Assembly: GCA_023101725.1 (NCBI GenBank)
Contig: JALJCO010003053.1
Location: 1,743,501 to 1,807,500, forward strand
Source: Atherinomorus stipes
Lineage: Eukaryota; Chordata; Actinopteri; Atheriniformes; Atherinidae
DNA: 64,000 nt
Direction of reading: 5' to 3'
The number at the start of each line of letters is the position of its first letter. The first letter of the stretch is position 1. The notes under the pieces were generated by a model, which ran no database searches, had not been told where the DNA came from, and saw nothing but the letters and a program-made list of their open reading frames with translations. The translations under genes and the position numbers were made by a program. Shown here one piece after another: positions 35,623 to 47,660 of the stretch.

Positions 35623-37744
35623 ACATTGTGCTTAGATAAATGATGCCATTATTTTTATTTACGTACAACTATGTTTGCTTGTTATGAGTGCACACTGGCA
35701 GGTGACATACAGTTGTACATCTGTCTCTTAATGAGCACGACGCCTGGAGCACAATGATGCAAATCCGTCATTGTACAATGAGCACCACGCCTCACTTGAC
35801 CCTGTTGTTTCGTATCATAGGTACTCATACTGTGTTGCACTGATCTGTTCAAATGTGTTTAACATTGTTTGTACACTTTTCAGAGGCAGTGGCTTTATTG
35901 CAGGCAAAGCCAACAGAAGGCATGGCATAAGAGTGCTGACAGGAATATTAAGTGAGGCAAGCCTGAGCAATATAGAATATAAATGAGGTTATTTTACACT
36001 GCAGAGCTCTGCAAACCGACGCACAGACTTCTCTCTTTGTAATAAATCATTCCCATTCAGACAGCCTCTACTCTTAGGGCATTGTTTAATATTATCTGCA
36101 ATAGAGGGGAGAAATAAATTGGTTTACATTGCAAAAAAAAGGTGCTGTGGTTGGAAAGCATGATATGATGATGAAAGATAGAATATACTTGACTTATTGA
36201 TGATAATGAACTTGCTGGAGAATCCTGCATGGAGGGTGTCATGTGGGAACAATATTAAGAGGGGGAACTGGAGAGAAATCCCAAGTAAGCAGTAAATGTA
36301 GCAGAGTAAGATTTTCTGAAATGGCATTTTAGTCCCTACCCACCGCTTTCAATAGAACAACATAAAAATGCAATTTATGTCTACACACCAGTCTACAATA
36401 CCACTTGTGCAGTGGTGAGATAAATATTTTGTCAGAGATGCTGCAGGCTAAAGATGAAGTGACAATTACTCCCCTCTAGAAATGCCTCTCTGCATCTTTG
36501 CTGTTGTGGGTATTGTGGCAAAGACAACTTTCAGTGAATCCATTTTTTTCTCTGATTTTGCCAACACAAAAAGACTGCTGTGTGTGTTTGATATCCTGTA
36601 TGTAAACTTTTGCTGAAAGGGGTCTGGTTACTCAGATGGAAAACTGCAGTTGAAGAGCAAGCCTTTTCCTTTGGCCTGTGTGCAGCAAGATCCAAGATTA
36701 ACAATGAAGGGAAGGCATCAGAGGAAAGAAAACAGCATTTTTACACTGCTGCTTGAGCTGTCTGATCTCTGAGAACTCAGTAACATTTGGAAACACACCT
36801 CCATGTCAAATGTGTTTGAGCAATCCCAAAATGAGTGGATCTTACCAAAGCTATTCCCAGCAGTTACATAAGTGACACAGTTAGTTCACAAAGATGTACG
36901 AACTTCAAAGATGAATTGAAGAACTCTTCACTTTCCCTGCAGCACCGTTATTTGACAGTGGCTGATGAACATAGATGTGTGGATCTTCCTACGTTTCCCA
37001 CTCACCTGGAACTGTGGATGGATGAACATGCAAATAGAGCAATGTGACATTTGAGTCTACATATCAAATGAATGCATGTTATTAACCACCTTTTTAAACC
37101 GCAGCCCTGAACCTGCAGAACAAATTACCTCATCTGCTGAATATAATGTGGTTTTTGGTGGTGGATTTGATTGGCAGAAGGGGAGTGTAAGAGAGAGTGT
37201 GATACATGTAATTCTTTTAAGAGATGAGATTCACATCATTCTATGGTGGGAAATGAAACTTGCCTTCAAGTGGGCCTTTCTCCTTTGAATTGTATCCAGA
37301 ATCATTAGGGTTTAGAAAACTCTGACGACAAGGTTCGATGGCTCATTATTCTCCCGTTGTTGCCTCTTCCCATATCTACTCACGCACAGCATTGCCCTTC
37401 AACACCTCCGTGTTCAGAGATAGGAAGGGACTGTGGTCCTCTCCCATCAGACACACAATCAGGATGCTCAGTTTCAGATTGGACTGTATGCAGCACTGTA
37501 GCTGTTCAGGGGATGAAATATGGTTTCAGGCTGAGGTGATTCTGGCTTGTTTTATTGCATCATTATCTTTCAGAGGGTGCTTAAACATTTGGCATGTATC
37601 TGTTTAGTGAAAAATATAAAAACAGAGTAACAGGGATCATTGGAGAATTCCTGTCCTGATAGGCTGTGCTGGCTGAGAAAAGATATTCTATTCTCCGCAG
37701 GGATAGTTCAAGTTTTTGTTGAACTGAAAACACGGTGCATGTAA

Positions 37745-38820
37745 TCTAACCCTGTGTTCACACTGGATGCGCATAAAATTATTCGCACAAATGAATTACA
37801 TGTTAAGTCAATGTAAAGGCGCGAAGAGACGCGTGTTTGCTTGGGACGGCACGTTTGATGCGAATTTGCGGCACGACAAGCCCCAAACGCGCATTATTTG
37901 CGTGAATGAGGCGTCTTACTTGTGCGACCTCGTTCAACTCGAGCCTATTCGTTGAGTTGAAAAAAATTAACTCAAGCGTTTTATACGCGCGAACAATACC
38001 AACCCTGTCATTGAAAAAGAATGAGACGTGATGTGAACGGACCGGTGCTCTTCAGCTCGCTGCTCTCTTCTATAGTAAGAAGGGAAAAGCGCTTGTCACA
38101 GATAAAATCACAAAGTGCTGCACACAAAAGCGATGTAATAATACCATAAATTTAGGACTGCCAAAACCTCATCAACCAAAAGCTGCTTGTCTCTGCAGCC
38201 GGTGTTTGACGGGATGAAACCTCACTATGCCGTCACTCTGCAGCGTGAACAGAGCGCCTGTAGTTCCTGGAGGAATATGCAGCTCTGTCCTCGCTACATA
38301 AATGAATTGAGGTTGTTTGTTATTAAGCATTAAAATAATTCAATATGAGTCTGTGCTCTGACTAGTATTCAGTTTGGTCACTAGATGACACTCAAGTACC
38401 AGGAGTTCAGCCTCAGCTGATGTAAACAAACACTCGCTCTGTGTTGTGATTCAAAGAATGAAAACAGCACGAAAGCGGTCAGTTAAGAGTTACGTTAAGT
38501 CAGCTGGTTAAATTTTCAGAGGTAGAAGCGAGGAGAAGACAGACTCTTTAAACTGAGCTACAATAGCTAGTGACAACAGCCATGTTCTTTTGCTGGAGGC
38601 TAGAAGTGTAGCTGGAAGCACGAACTAGCTGCAGCTAGCTTACTCACTGAAGGCAGGTGGACAGATGTTCAGCAGCTGGAATACAGCGCCTATGCTTTGT
38701 ATCCTGGAGGGATATGCAGCACCGATCCTCCCCAACAGATCATCAAACCGGGCTCGGGAAATCCCCCTGGAAGCGGCCGCCATCCAGACGTAACTCCTGG
38801 ATTATGGGATCAAAATCATG
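37745..38820. mobile_element. Left part of a CpG-rich DNA transposon (TGTTCACACTGGATGCG end)
   Basis: CCCTGTGTTCACACTGGATG followed by ATTCGCAC and ACATGTTAAGTCAATG is a familiar start of fish TIR transposons of hAT or Harbinger type. Dense CGCG/GCGC motifs follow. No convincing right end was found before the composition anomaly at 38,821. A short internal duplication, CTGGAGGAATATGCAGC near 38,263 and CTGGAGGGATATGCAGC near 38,704, is visible. Confidence 0.45.
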
Positions 38821-41250
38821 CTAGGGAAAATTTGTAAAAAAAAATATTTTTAAAATAAAAAAATGATATAGAATAAGAAAAAAAAAAATGGGGAAAAAAA
38901 AAAAATAATAAACTAAAAAAAAAATTTGTGGAAAGAAAAGAATGTATAAATATAAAAATAAATATATAAAATGTTGATATTTTTGTTTGTTTGTTTTTTT
39001 ATTTTGTAATTGGAAAAAATTGTAAAAAAAAAATAAAAAAACGTCTCCGAAAAAAAAGGTACGGTGGGGGACGTGGGCGGGGGAGTGAAAAAGGGAAACC
39101 AAAAAAAAAAAACAAAAAACAAAAAAAAAAAAAAAATTAAAGACAAGGAAAAAAAGAAAAAATAAGGCGGCTAAATACCAAAAGTGAAAGGCAAAAGGAT
39201 AGATGGAAAGAGAAATAGGTGATGATGTGGGGGAAGGGAAAAACGGGGAACGAAGGGGAAAGGGTGATAGCAGTCAGAAGGGGGAGGGGAGGAGGCTGGG
39301 GGCGCGGGGGAAGGGGAAGCTGGAGGGGGGTCGAGGGATCTGAAAACAGACAAAGATCGGGGAAAAAGGAGGAGTGGGGGGGAAGGAGGAGAAGGGGAGA
39401 ATAGTTTGGGGGGGTTTGTTGGAGATTATAGATAGGGCAGTGAATTGGATGTGGGAAAGGTTGTGGGGGAGATCTGGAGAAGTTGGGAGGGAATGAATTA
39501 TCGATTCTCAGATAGAGAGATAATATGGAGATGGGTGTAGAAGATATGATGGGAGAAAGGAGTGAGGGGGAAGTGAAGAGAGGCTAGGGGGGGGAGGGTT
39601 AAGGTCATCACGGGGGAGGGGAGGGGAGCGGCGGGGGGAGGGGGGGGGAGAAGAGGGGGACAGGGGGGGGGAAAAAAGGGGGAAGGAGGAGGTGTTTAAG
39701 GGACGGAAAAGAAAGAGATATATCATATATAATTTTGAGGTAGAGAGATAAAGGTTTCAAGGAAGGGGGGAAGGAGGAAGAAGGAGGGGAAAAGGAGGGG
39801 GAGATAAGAAGGGATAAAAAGGGAGGGGGAGAAGGGGAGAGTGGGGGCAGGCCAGGAGCAAACGTCACAGGGACGCTTTCGGGTTGACTTCAGCCAGAAA
39901 AACAACATTTTGTCTTTGAACAGGCTGACCTAGAACCTTTGACGCGTATTGGAACAGCGCGCCGCCCGGGACGAAATGGGCCCGGGCGAGAGAGGGGCGA
40001 CCGGGGCCAAGGGGGCGGCGCCCGCGCGCGGCGGCGGGCGGCGCGCTGGCGGGGAGGGGGGCGGCGGCATCGCGGGCAGGAGGGATGGGGGGGGGGAGGA
40101 AATTGCCGCCGGCGGGGCGGGGTAAACGGGCTTAAAGTGGAAGGCCGGTGAATATATAAGGGGCAAGGGATCCAAAAGGGGGGGTATAAAAAGTAAAAAA
40201 TAATTAAAAAAACTAATAAAGTGACTAATAAGGAGGATGTATAAGAGGAAAAATGACAAGTAAAAATCATTATGAAGGAAAAGTTAAATTGTATGAAAAA
40301 AGTTATCAGTTATATACAAGTATATCTTCAATGTTTGTTTTTATCTGTTTGTAATTTATTTAAAGTTTTATTTATTTATTTTTTATATATTGTATATATT
40401 TAATTAAAATGAATCTATGTGAATATTTATTTTTCAATAATTGATTGATAAAGATAAAATAAAAATTAATTAATAAATATAAATAAATGATAAATGATCA
40501 ATAACAAAAAATAAATTTAAAATTTAAATTAGTTTATTAATTAAGATTTTATTTTTATTAAAAAATAAATTTTTTTATTATATAATGTTAATTAAATATA
40601 TTTTTTTTTAATTTTAAAAAAAATAGATCTAAAATTATGAAAAATAAAAGAACAAAAAAAAAAAAAAAAAATAAAAAAAAGAAAGAAAAAAAATTTAAAG
40701 AAAAAAAAAAAAAAAAAAAAAAATAAAAAAAAAAAAAAAAAAAAAAAAATAAAATAAAAAAAAAAAAAATGAAAAAAAGAAATAAAAAAAGAAAAAAAAA
40801 AAAAAAAAAAATAAAAAAAAAAAAAAGAGAATAAGATAATGGAAAGTAAAAGGGCTAGAAAACATTGGGGACTTCAATGAGGCGGTTCTAAGGGCTCCTC
40901 CGGTCGTCCGATAGTGATTTCGCAAGTCTCGATGGAAGAAAGTCTGGGGAAAGCCGAAGCTGGGAAGGCGTGGTGAGTGAGGATAAAAATAAAAGAAGAG
41001 AAAAGAAAGTAGAAGGAAAAAAGTGAAAATTAAAAAAAAAATGTAAATAAAATAATAAAATAAAAAATAAAAGTTAAAAAGAAAAATGAAAATAAAAAAA
41101 AAAAATATAAAAATAAAAAAAAAAGAAAAATAGTATAGAATTTAATTGAAAAAATAAGGTAAAAAAAAAAAATAAAGAATGTAGAAAAATGTTATAATAA
41201 TAAGGATGAAAAGAAAATGAGAAACTGGTAGTTAAGAAATGTTTATAGTG
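38821..41250. other. Compositionally anomalous low-complexity block
   Basis: C is almost absent on the plus strand over long stretches. Sub-blocks follow one another: A-rich with A-runs (38,821-39,170), G/A-rich (39,180-39,880), a short GC-rich island (39,940-40,130), almost pure A/T (40,260-40,620), A-runs with sporadic T (40,640-40,850), about 120 bp of ordinary composition (40,855-40,975), then A-rich again. Open frames here are homopolymer translations. It may be assembly or consensus error, or a genuine polypurine region. Confidence 0.8.
39940..40130. other. GC/CpG-rich island inside the low-complexity block
   Basis: About 190 bp of GCGCGC/GGCGG-rich sequence with many CpGs, abutting purine-only and A/T-only sequence. 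No gene signal accompanies it. Confidence 0.6.
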
Positions 41251-43058
41251 ATTTTTTGAAGCTTATTGGGGCTTAATGTTGGATTTGGGTATTTAAGGTG
41301 TTAAACATTCTGTTATCACCGATTTTTGACGGGTAGGGACGATTGGCGGGGACAGGCGGGGAAATAAAGGCGATGGAGCCCATGGAAGGGGCAGGATGTA
41401 TAGATAGTTTATAGGTGAATGTGGAAATAAAGAAAAATGAAAAAAATAATAATAAATTAAATAATAGCTAATTACATAAACGAAAATAACAGAAAATATT
41501 TCAAACTTCTTTTTTATTAATTTTATTTACGAATGCGATTAAAAAACAAGAGCGAAGATGTTTTCAGTTACTGATAACCTCAGTAAAACAGTAAATAGTT
41601 TTTTTGGTTTTCTATCTTATTTTAAAGCTGTTAGGGACAGTAATAGATAATTTTTAAATCTTTGAATTTCCAAGGGGTTTGACAGGTTGCGATGGCATGT
41701 GGGGAAAAGGAAAGTAGGTTAATTAGAACTGATCCAAGAAGAGCAGACAAGAAATCCAAAAAACTCAACAAATCAACCGACAATAACCACAATATCTGCT
41801 AGATTAGCGCCATCAGCCGTGCCGAAGGGATGAATGAATTCGCAGGCGCGCTAGGAGCTGTGTTTGTTATCAGATGAGAGCTGGCTTGGCTCGCTCTGCT
41901 TCCTCTGAAAAAGAATAGCCTATCCTACTTCTTCTCTCCTAGAAAGAAATGCCAACCCATCCATCAATTGCTAGAAGTTACTGATAATCAATCGAGCAAT
42001 TTGTTGTGGGGCTTATGTAGTTCAAATTGGAAAATAGTGTGGGTTTGTGTTTTTTGATAGTGTGGGTGGATTCTAGGTGAGTTCGACGGAAATTCGGACG
42101 AGCATAATGCAAAACATAAAATTTCAACAGAAAAAAAAAAACAGAGAACTAATCACCTAAAAAAATAAAATTCATCAAAAAACCCCATTCAAAAAATTTT
42201 ATCAACTTTACACACACAGCACCAAAATACTCAACAAATTTTTCAAACCCACCTGGATCAGGTGATGAAATTCACTGAACTCCAAGCGCCTCTGGAGAAT
42301 CTGGTGGACCCAAACACGCCAGCGTCTTCAGTTCTCCGACTTCCAAAGCAGGTACAATGCTACGGCTCTCTCAAAGTACTCAAAATAACCGGTGAAGTTA
42401 CCTGATGTGCTTTCCTGCGGCCCCCCGAGCCAATCCAGGTGAGTCCAGGTGAGTGACGTAATCATTCTACGGCAAATCCACTCGGACAAACTACCCCTTT
42501 TGACAACATTGACAGGAGTAGTCTATTATAAAACAAGCTACGAATACATGCATTTAGAATTACCCCGTCCTTAAAGCTTTTAAAAATAGATTAATTCATA
42601 AAACAAGTTACGAGATTAATCCATTGAAGTGCATTAAAACATTGCACAGTGTAGCCTTCTCGTTGTTTTACTGCTGCAAGTTATATCATTTCTGTATCTT
42701 ATCTCTATTCACGGTCTATGATTTTATCATCAGTGTTGAGATTCAGATATTCTGTATTGGTTTAATAATAAAATAATATAATTTTTAAAAACTCCCTGCT
42801 TTCTTACCTGATGGCTTATAATATGCCATTTATAGTACTTATATTTCATTATCTAGGTTTATAATTCAAAATAGCCAAGCAGCCGCGAGCTGAGCCGATC
42901 TGGCCTCCCCGAACCGAGATGATTTGTACGCCCCGAACTCGTAGCGATAAATCCAGTTGCTCCAAACATCGCTGCCATGCGAGAGGCAGCAACGTTGCTT
43001 CAATTAAGAAATTTGACGTGGCGCTGACAATAACAATATAGCCAGTATTAGAGTGACT
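41251..43058. other. Unrecognised sequence with a G-poor A/C-rich patch
   Basis: At 42,118-42,250 the plus strand has almost no G (A/C-rich), the opposite of the C-poor block upstream. Elsewhere composition is normal and no gene or repeat is supported. Confidence 0.5.
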
Positions 43059-43061
43059 TTA

Positions 43062-43905
43062 GCTAGGTACACACTACAGGATTCCTGAGACCTTCATAGA
43101 TGTAGAGACTACACACTTGATGATTACAAAAGACAAATCACACAAGATTTGCCTCTTCTAATCATATAGTGTGGGGTGTACGCCACAGAGAACACCCCAC
43201 ACTAACTGATTGGTCAGCAGAGAACCGGCTCCTTCACTGTCAACATCCCAAATCTCGCGATATCAAATGAGACTTTGTGATGAGACTTCCAGTGAGACTT
43301 CAGTGACGAGACTTTAGCATAAACAAACGTAGCGGACTTTTCAGCCTCTTACATTGTAGAAAAAAACACACATACATTGAAAAAAACATTGTGGAAAAAG
43401 TCATAGAGAGTAATAAGAATGTGGGCTGTATGACCGCGAGTTGGAGGTGAATAAAAATGGCCACAAACATTAGATAGCCTGGAGAGCAGGGCTGTAAGCT
43501 AATGGCTGTGTGTTCTTTGTTTGTGTTTATTTCCGTCTCCGTCAGTCAGCTGTTAGTCAGCTGTTAGCTCTCTTATGTTGTTCTGGGAGCCCCCACGCGA
43601 TTTCCAAATGAGAGCAGCGTTTTTGATTTTGCACAGCTGTGAACACTGTGTGTGTTCGGGTCCTCTCGGAACACCACACACGCCAGGATTCAGTCACAAA
43701 TATTAAACACGTTCATTACCTACAAGCTCTCCTTTCGAGGCCTTCTGAGCAGATCGGATCAGACAAAATCACTCCTAACTCACATCACACCATAAGAAGA
43801 TCAGATGCAATGTTTTTTGCAAACATCTGACAATCGGACCTTTGTTGGCTTTCGGGCTGATCGGGACATTAATCGGGCTGATTTTCCTGTAGTGTGTACC
43901 TGCCT
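43062..43905. mobile_element. PIF/Harbinger-like non-autonomous element
   Basis: Ends GCTAGGTACACACTACAGGA and, from the right, AGGCAGGTACACACTACAGG. TTA borders both sides (43,059-43,061 and 43,906-43,908), the three-base TWA duplication typical of Harbinger. No transposase or Myb-like gene is readable inside. Confidence 0.7.
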
Positions 43906-44317
43906 TTAGTTTACTGTATTTCTTCATATTAGTTAGCTATGTTAGATGCTAATCAAGCAAATAAAACCAGTAAAGGTCTTTGATATCATTTCAAAAATTT
44001 TGCAAAAACTTTCTTACAATTTTCCAGACTGCGCCGCGACACCGAATTTTAGGGCTCTCCCACCTGTCAAATCCCACTTTAACCACTCATTGGCCCCCAG
44101 AAATCATCTAAAACTACTCATTTTAGGCTTAATTTCAGAGTCAAAAGTTACACTGTGTAACTTTAAAATGCGATTCTTCGCTATTGCCAAATTGAATAAT
44201 TTTTATTTTGCGTTTTTTTTTTTTTTTTTTTTTTTTTAACACCAGACCACATTGTCCGCCATTCTCTGCCCTGTTTAAAAATTTTCCAAAAACAGATGTG
44301 ACTTGATGTTTCTAGAT

Positions 44318-44525
44318 CAAGGCTACTAAATTCACTCCTATGAGGGCCGCAATTTTGCAGGCTTTCATCTCTACCTGCTCCAACACAACCTGTCTAAAAT
44401 TAAATAGATCCAACAGTCTATCAAGCTCGGCACAATGACTCACTAACTGCAGTCAAGTGTGTTGGAGCTTTGGGAGATTGAAAACCTGCAGGACTGAAGC
44501 CCTTGCACCGCATTGAGTAGCCCTG
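44318..44525. mobile_element. Short MITE with CA(A/G)GGCTACT ends
   Basis: Starts CAAGGCTACTAAATTCACTCC and ends GCATTGAGTAGCCCTG. Inside, GCTCCAACACAACCTG and CAAGTGTGTTGGAGC are mirrored, as are GCAGG motifs. About 208 bp; TSD unclear. It resembles the fold-back type at 46,765. Confidence 0.6.
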
Positions 44526-46195
44526 TAGTAGTCGAAAAAAAACATTTTACCTTGTGCTACCTTGAAATGAAGCATTTAAAATGAATAAAAACTTATTTTT
44601 TTTAACAAAAAGAAAGAACAAAAAATCAATAAACAATTTTTGAAAAGAAAAAGATGTTTAGATATTTTTGCTTTTTTTTCTCTTACCCCTACTAAAAATA
44701 GCTTAATTTAGTTGAACACACATGCCCCATAAACAATGCTTTTGACAAACAACTCACATTAATTAAGAAGATTTGGAGTCTGTGCTTGTGTTTCCGTGAG
44801 TTCCTGACAGCCACCCAATCTCACCTTTATTGGAAAATGTGCTCAGATGTAAGAAAACATATTTAACAATTAAGACATAAAATATCAATTCTGTGTTGAT
44901 TGTACACAATAAATATTTCACTAATATTGGTACAGAAATATGCTGCTAATGCAAAATAACACGCAGATCTTTTAATTATGAGTTACTTCATAAATAAAAG
45001 GAAATTCTTGAAATAGGAATTTGGGAAAACGATCACTTCTCAGCAGTTATAGACCTTCCCATTGAAAACATTGTTCCAAACTCTGCTCTAAAGCCTTTAC
45101 AACTAAACAAACATCCAGTCATTTTAACATCATTACACAATTGAAGCTAGTTAGCTCAGGCTGGAACCTTCCTAAACTTACAGGTAAAATACCATCTTCA
45201 TGTTGCAGTTCTGCATTAAGTAATTTACCACTATATGCAACAAAACATCTTTAAACATCTCTTTTAAGAACTGCTTCTTTCAGTTTAAAATTCCCTTATA
45301 ATCAATATCAGATGGCTCCATTTCTCATGACAGGCAAAGCTTTGGTGCAATATATGGCCATATCTCCTGCTAAGGGAGTAAAAACCCCTATTTTAGTCTG
45401 CAATAAAACCAAGGGGCTTAGAGAAACTGATTCTTTACCAGAACATTAATCATAAAAATTTAATGGATATCAAATATTTAATACAGTAGAATGTACAGCT
45501 TGTATTACTATGGCTTTCTCCAAATCGATCATGTAGAGGAAAATCCATAATTAAAATTATGCTAGCAAGGGCAAATCATTAAGATTTCTATTCGCCTTCA
45601 TGCTTCAGGAAAATGAAATATACACCCTGCCAGTGATTTATAGGCTATTAGTGGCAGAAATAAATTATTACTGTCTCCTATAAAAATGGCTGCTTGATTA
45701 CATTAGAAAAAGAAAATTATGTGAGAATTCATGTGTAACTGAATCCCAGATGCAGACTGTGTTTTATTAAAATTTTTAAATGGATTATATCAGAAAGGCA
45801 AAATAGTTAGTAGGTCAGGACCTATAAAGCAATACTGTGTTAAATACAGCTTTTCTCCCTGAAACTGAAACATCACTAAAGATCCCCTACACTTACCATT
45901 TTTCCTTTGCTGTGTTTGCATGCCAAAGTGCATATTGTTTGCACTACTTTTATGCTGTTTAGCCTATCTTTAACAATTTTTGTGCAACTTAATTTTATAT
46001 AAAAAAATGTTTAGTAGATTTAATTTTCACAGTGGAGACGGTACAAATGCTGATTTTTCATACTGTTATTTTTAAGTATTAATTTGCCAACAAACCAACT
46101 TGCTCGGTCTCCACCCACATGACAACGTCCAGTTTCCATCGTTGCTTGTGTTAACTTTGAGCCACAGCAACTGCAGTTTTATATACCCTCTTCCT
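44526..46195. other. Unrecognised AT-rich sequence
   Basis: No supported gene or repeat in about 1.7 kb. Confidence 0.5.
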
Positions 46196-46199
46196 TTAA

Positions 46200-46677
46200 A
46201 GGGACTTGAGGCAAGATTAAGAAACGAAACTCGCGACTGCCGCGACTGCCATGACTGGCGCTTCAGGTAACTGCAGCCACGAGCCAAGCCGTCATGGGAT
46301 CGGCACAAACTGAAGCTATAATGTTGTTTACTCACCTTTTTCTCCGTAGTTACACTTTTTAGTGTCTTTCAGTTGATCTGGATCGTTTGCTGACGGCAGA
46401 AGAATCCATAACTATCACTTACAGTGTTTGAATTTACCGCGACCGTCTTCTTCCTGTATCAAAACTGCGGATACAGGTCATTTGACGTCACGTCCGCAGG
46501 GCAGCGCGGGAAATTCGGACACCGAATTGCAGCGCATTTTGCAGCACACAGCCTGTTCAAGGCAACGGAGAGAAACGTGGGTGGAAAAGTTATTTTTGGT
46601 ATTTAGCGCTTCATCACCCATTAGTATGAAAAAAAGGGACATTCAGGGTTTTTTTTAAATTCCTGCCTCAAGTTCCT
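46200..46677. mobile_element. TTAA-flanked non-autonomous DNA transposon, family a copy 2
   Basis: Inverted relative to 167-660 with the same termini (AGGGACTTGAGGCA and AGGAACTTGAGGCA) and TTAA at 46,196-46,199 and 46,678-46,681. The interiors align along their length, for example GAAATTC(C/G)G and GCAGCACACAGCCTGTTCAA. Confidence 0.8.
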
Positions 46678-46764
46678 TTAACGAAGCATAAATTATAAAA
46701 GACCTATTTATTCTTACTTTAAGATGTGTCTGGAAGAAACATTACTGTATTTACTGTTTACATC

Positions 46765-46966
46765 AGGAGTGTCCAAAGTCGGTCCGAGAGGGCAGCATTC
46801 CGGCAAGGTTTTAGATGTTTCCCTGCTCCAACACACTTGACTCATATTAAATGGATCCAAAAGTCCACGAACTCCTGCCCAATTACTTGTTCATTTGAGT
46901 CGGAGCAGGGGGAAACTGAAAACCTGTGGGATTATGGCCCTCAAGGACCGGAGCTGGACGCCCCTG
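46765..46966. mobile_element. Fold-back MITE with 8-bp target duplication
   Basis: TTTACATC flanks both sides (46,757-46,764 and 46,967-46,974). Ends are AGGAGTGTCC and the complement of CAGGGGCGTCC; GCTCCAACACACTTGA and GAGTCGGAGCAGGG are mirrored inside. Eight-bp duplication suggests hAT mobilisation. Confidence 0.75.
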
Positions 46967-46974
46967 TTTACATC

Positions 46975-47628
46975 ATAATGCATAGTAGTTTTGCAAAGTA
47001 AAGCAGCCTCCATCAACAGGATGTCGCTGATGTGACAGTATATGCAAGAGAAAGACAGCAACATGAAGTTGCTATGAATCTAGCACAATACTAAGGATTT
47101 TGTTGGATGTAAGAGGGCAGATTATAGAATGGTTTTTATTTTTTGAGAGCAGTGAGGAAAGTGTAGATGCAAATTTGTTTTAAACCTTAGCTTCCATATT
47201 GAGTTTCTTGTGATATCCCTCTATAATCCTGCATACAAAACAAACAAAACAATTACCTGAATGTGGACTTTGACTCTTCTGTTTTTCTTTCAATAGTTTT
47301 TATTTTCGACAAGAGAAGCAGGTGTACATCAACATGCCATGTCTCCCGTTTCCAAATTTACCTTTACACATAAACAGCCATACAGTATACTCTGACATTA
47401 ACAAGAGTTAAACAAGCAAAAACGCATAAAAACAGAAGGTGTAATTTGAACCAAATCCTTAAATTACACTAATCAATCATATTGTTAGTGGTGAGAAGAA
47501 AGAAAACCAACTACACAAAACACCTGCATATTTTATGCATCCTTAACCCCAACCAGCCCCACCCCCACTGATCCATTGTACCCAAATTTCACTGATAATT
47601 TCAGTGGATATTTGAGATAAAAACCATG

Positions 47629-47660
<32 letters not shown>

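Larger units (their letters stand above)
33720..37740. other. Mostly unrecognised sequence
   Basis: Four kb with no supported gene. The 36-bp direct repeat pair at 34,551 and 35,587 is listed separately. CpG content rises somewhat at 34,600-35,300. Confidence 0.5.

Noticed and set aside
39508..40270. Pro/Ser- and Arg-rich open frames
   Set aside because: They are read from G/A-rich and GC-rich low-complexity sequence; no start context or domain supports them.
40695..40925. Poly-Phe open frame on the minus strand
   Set aside because: Translation of A-runs with sporadic T in the anomalous block.
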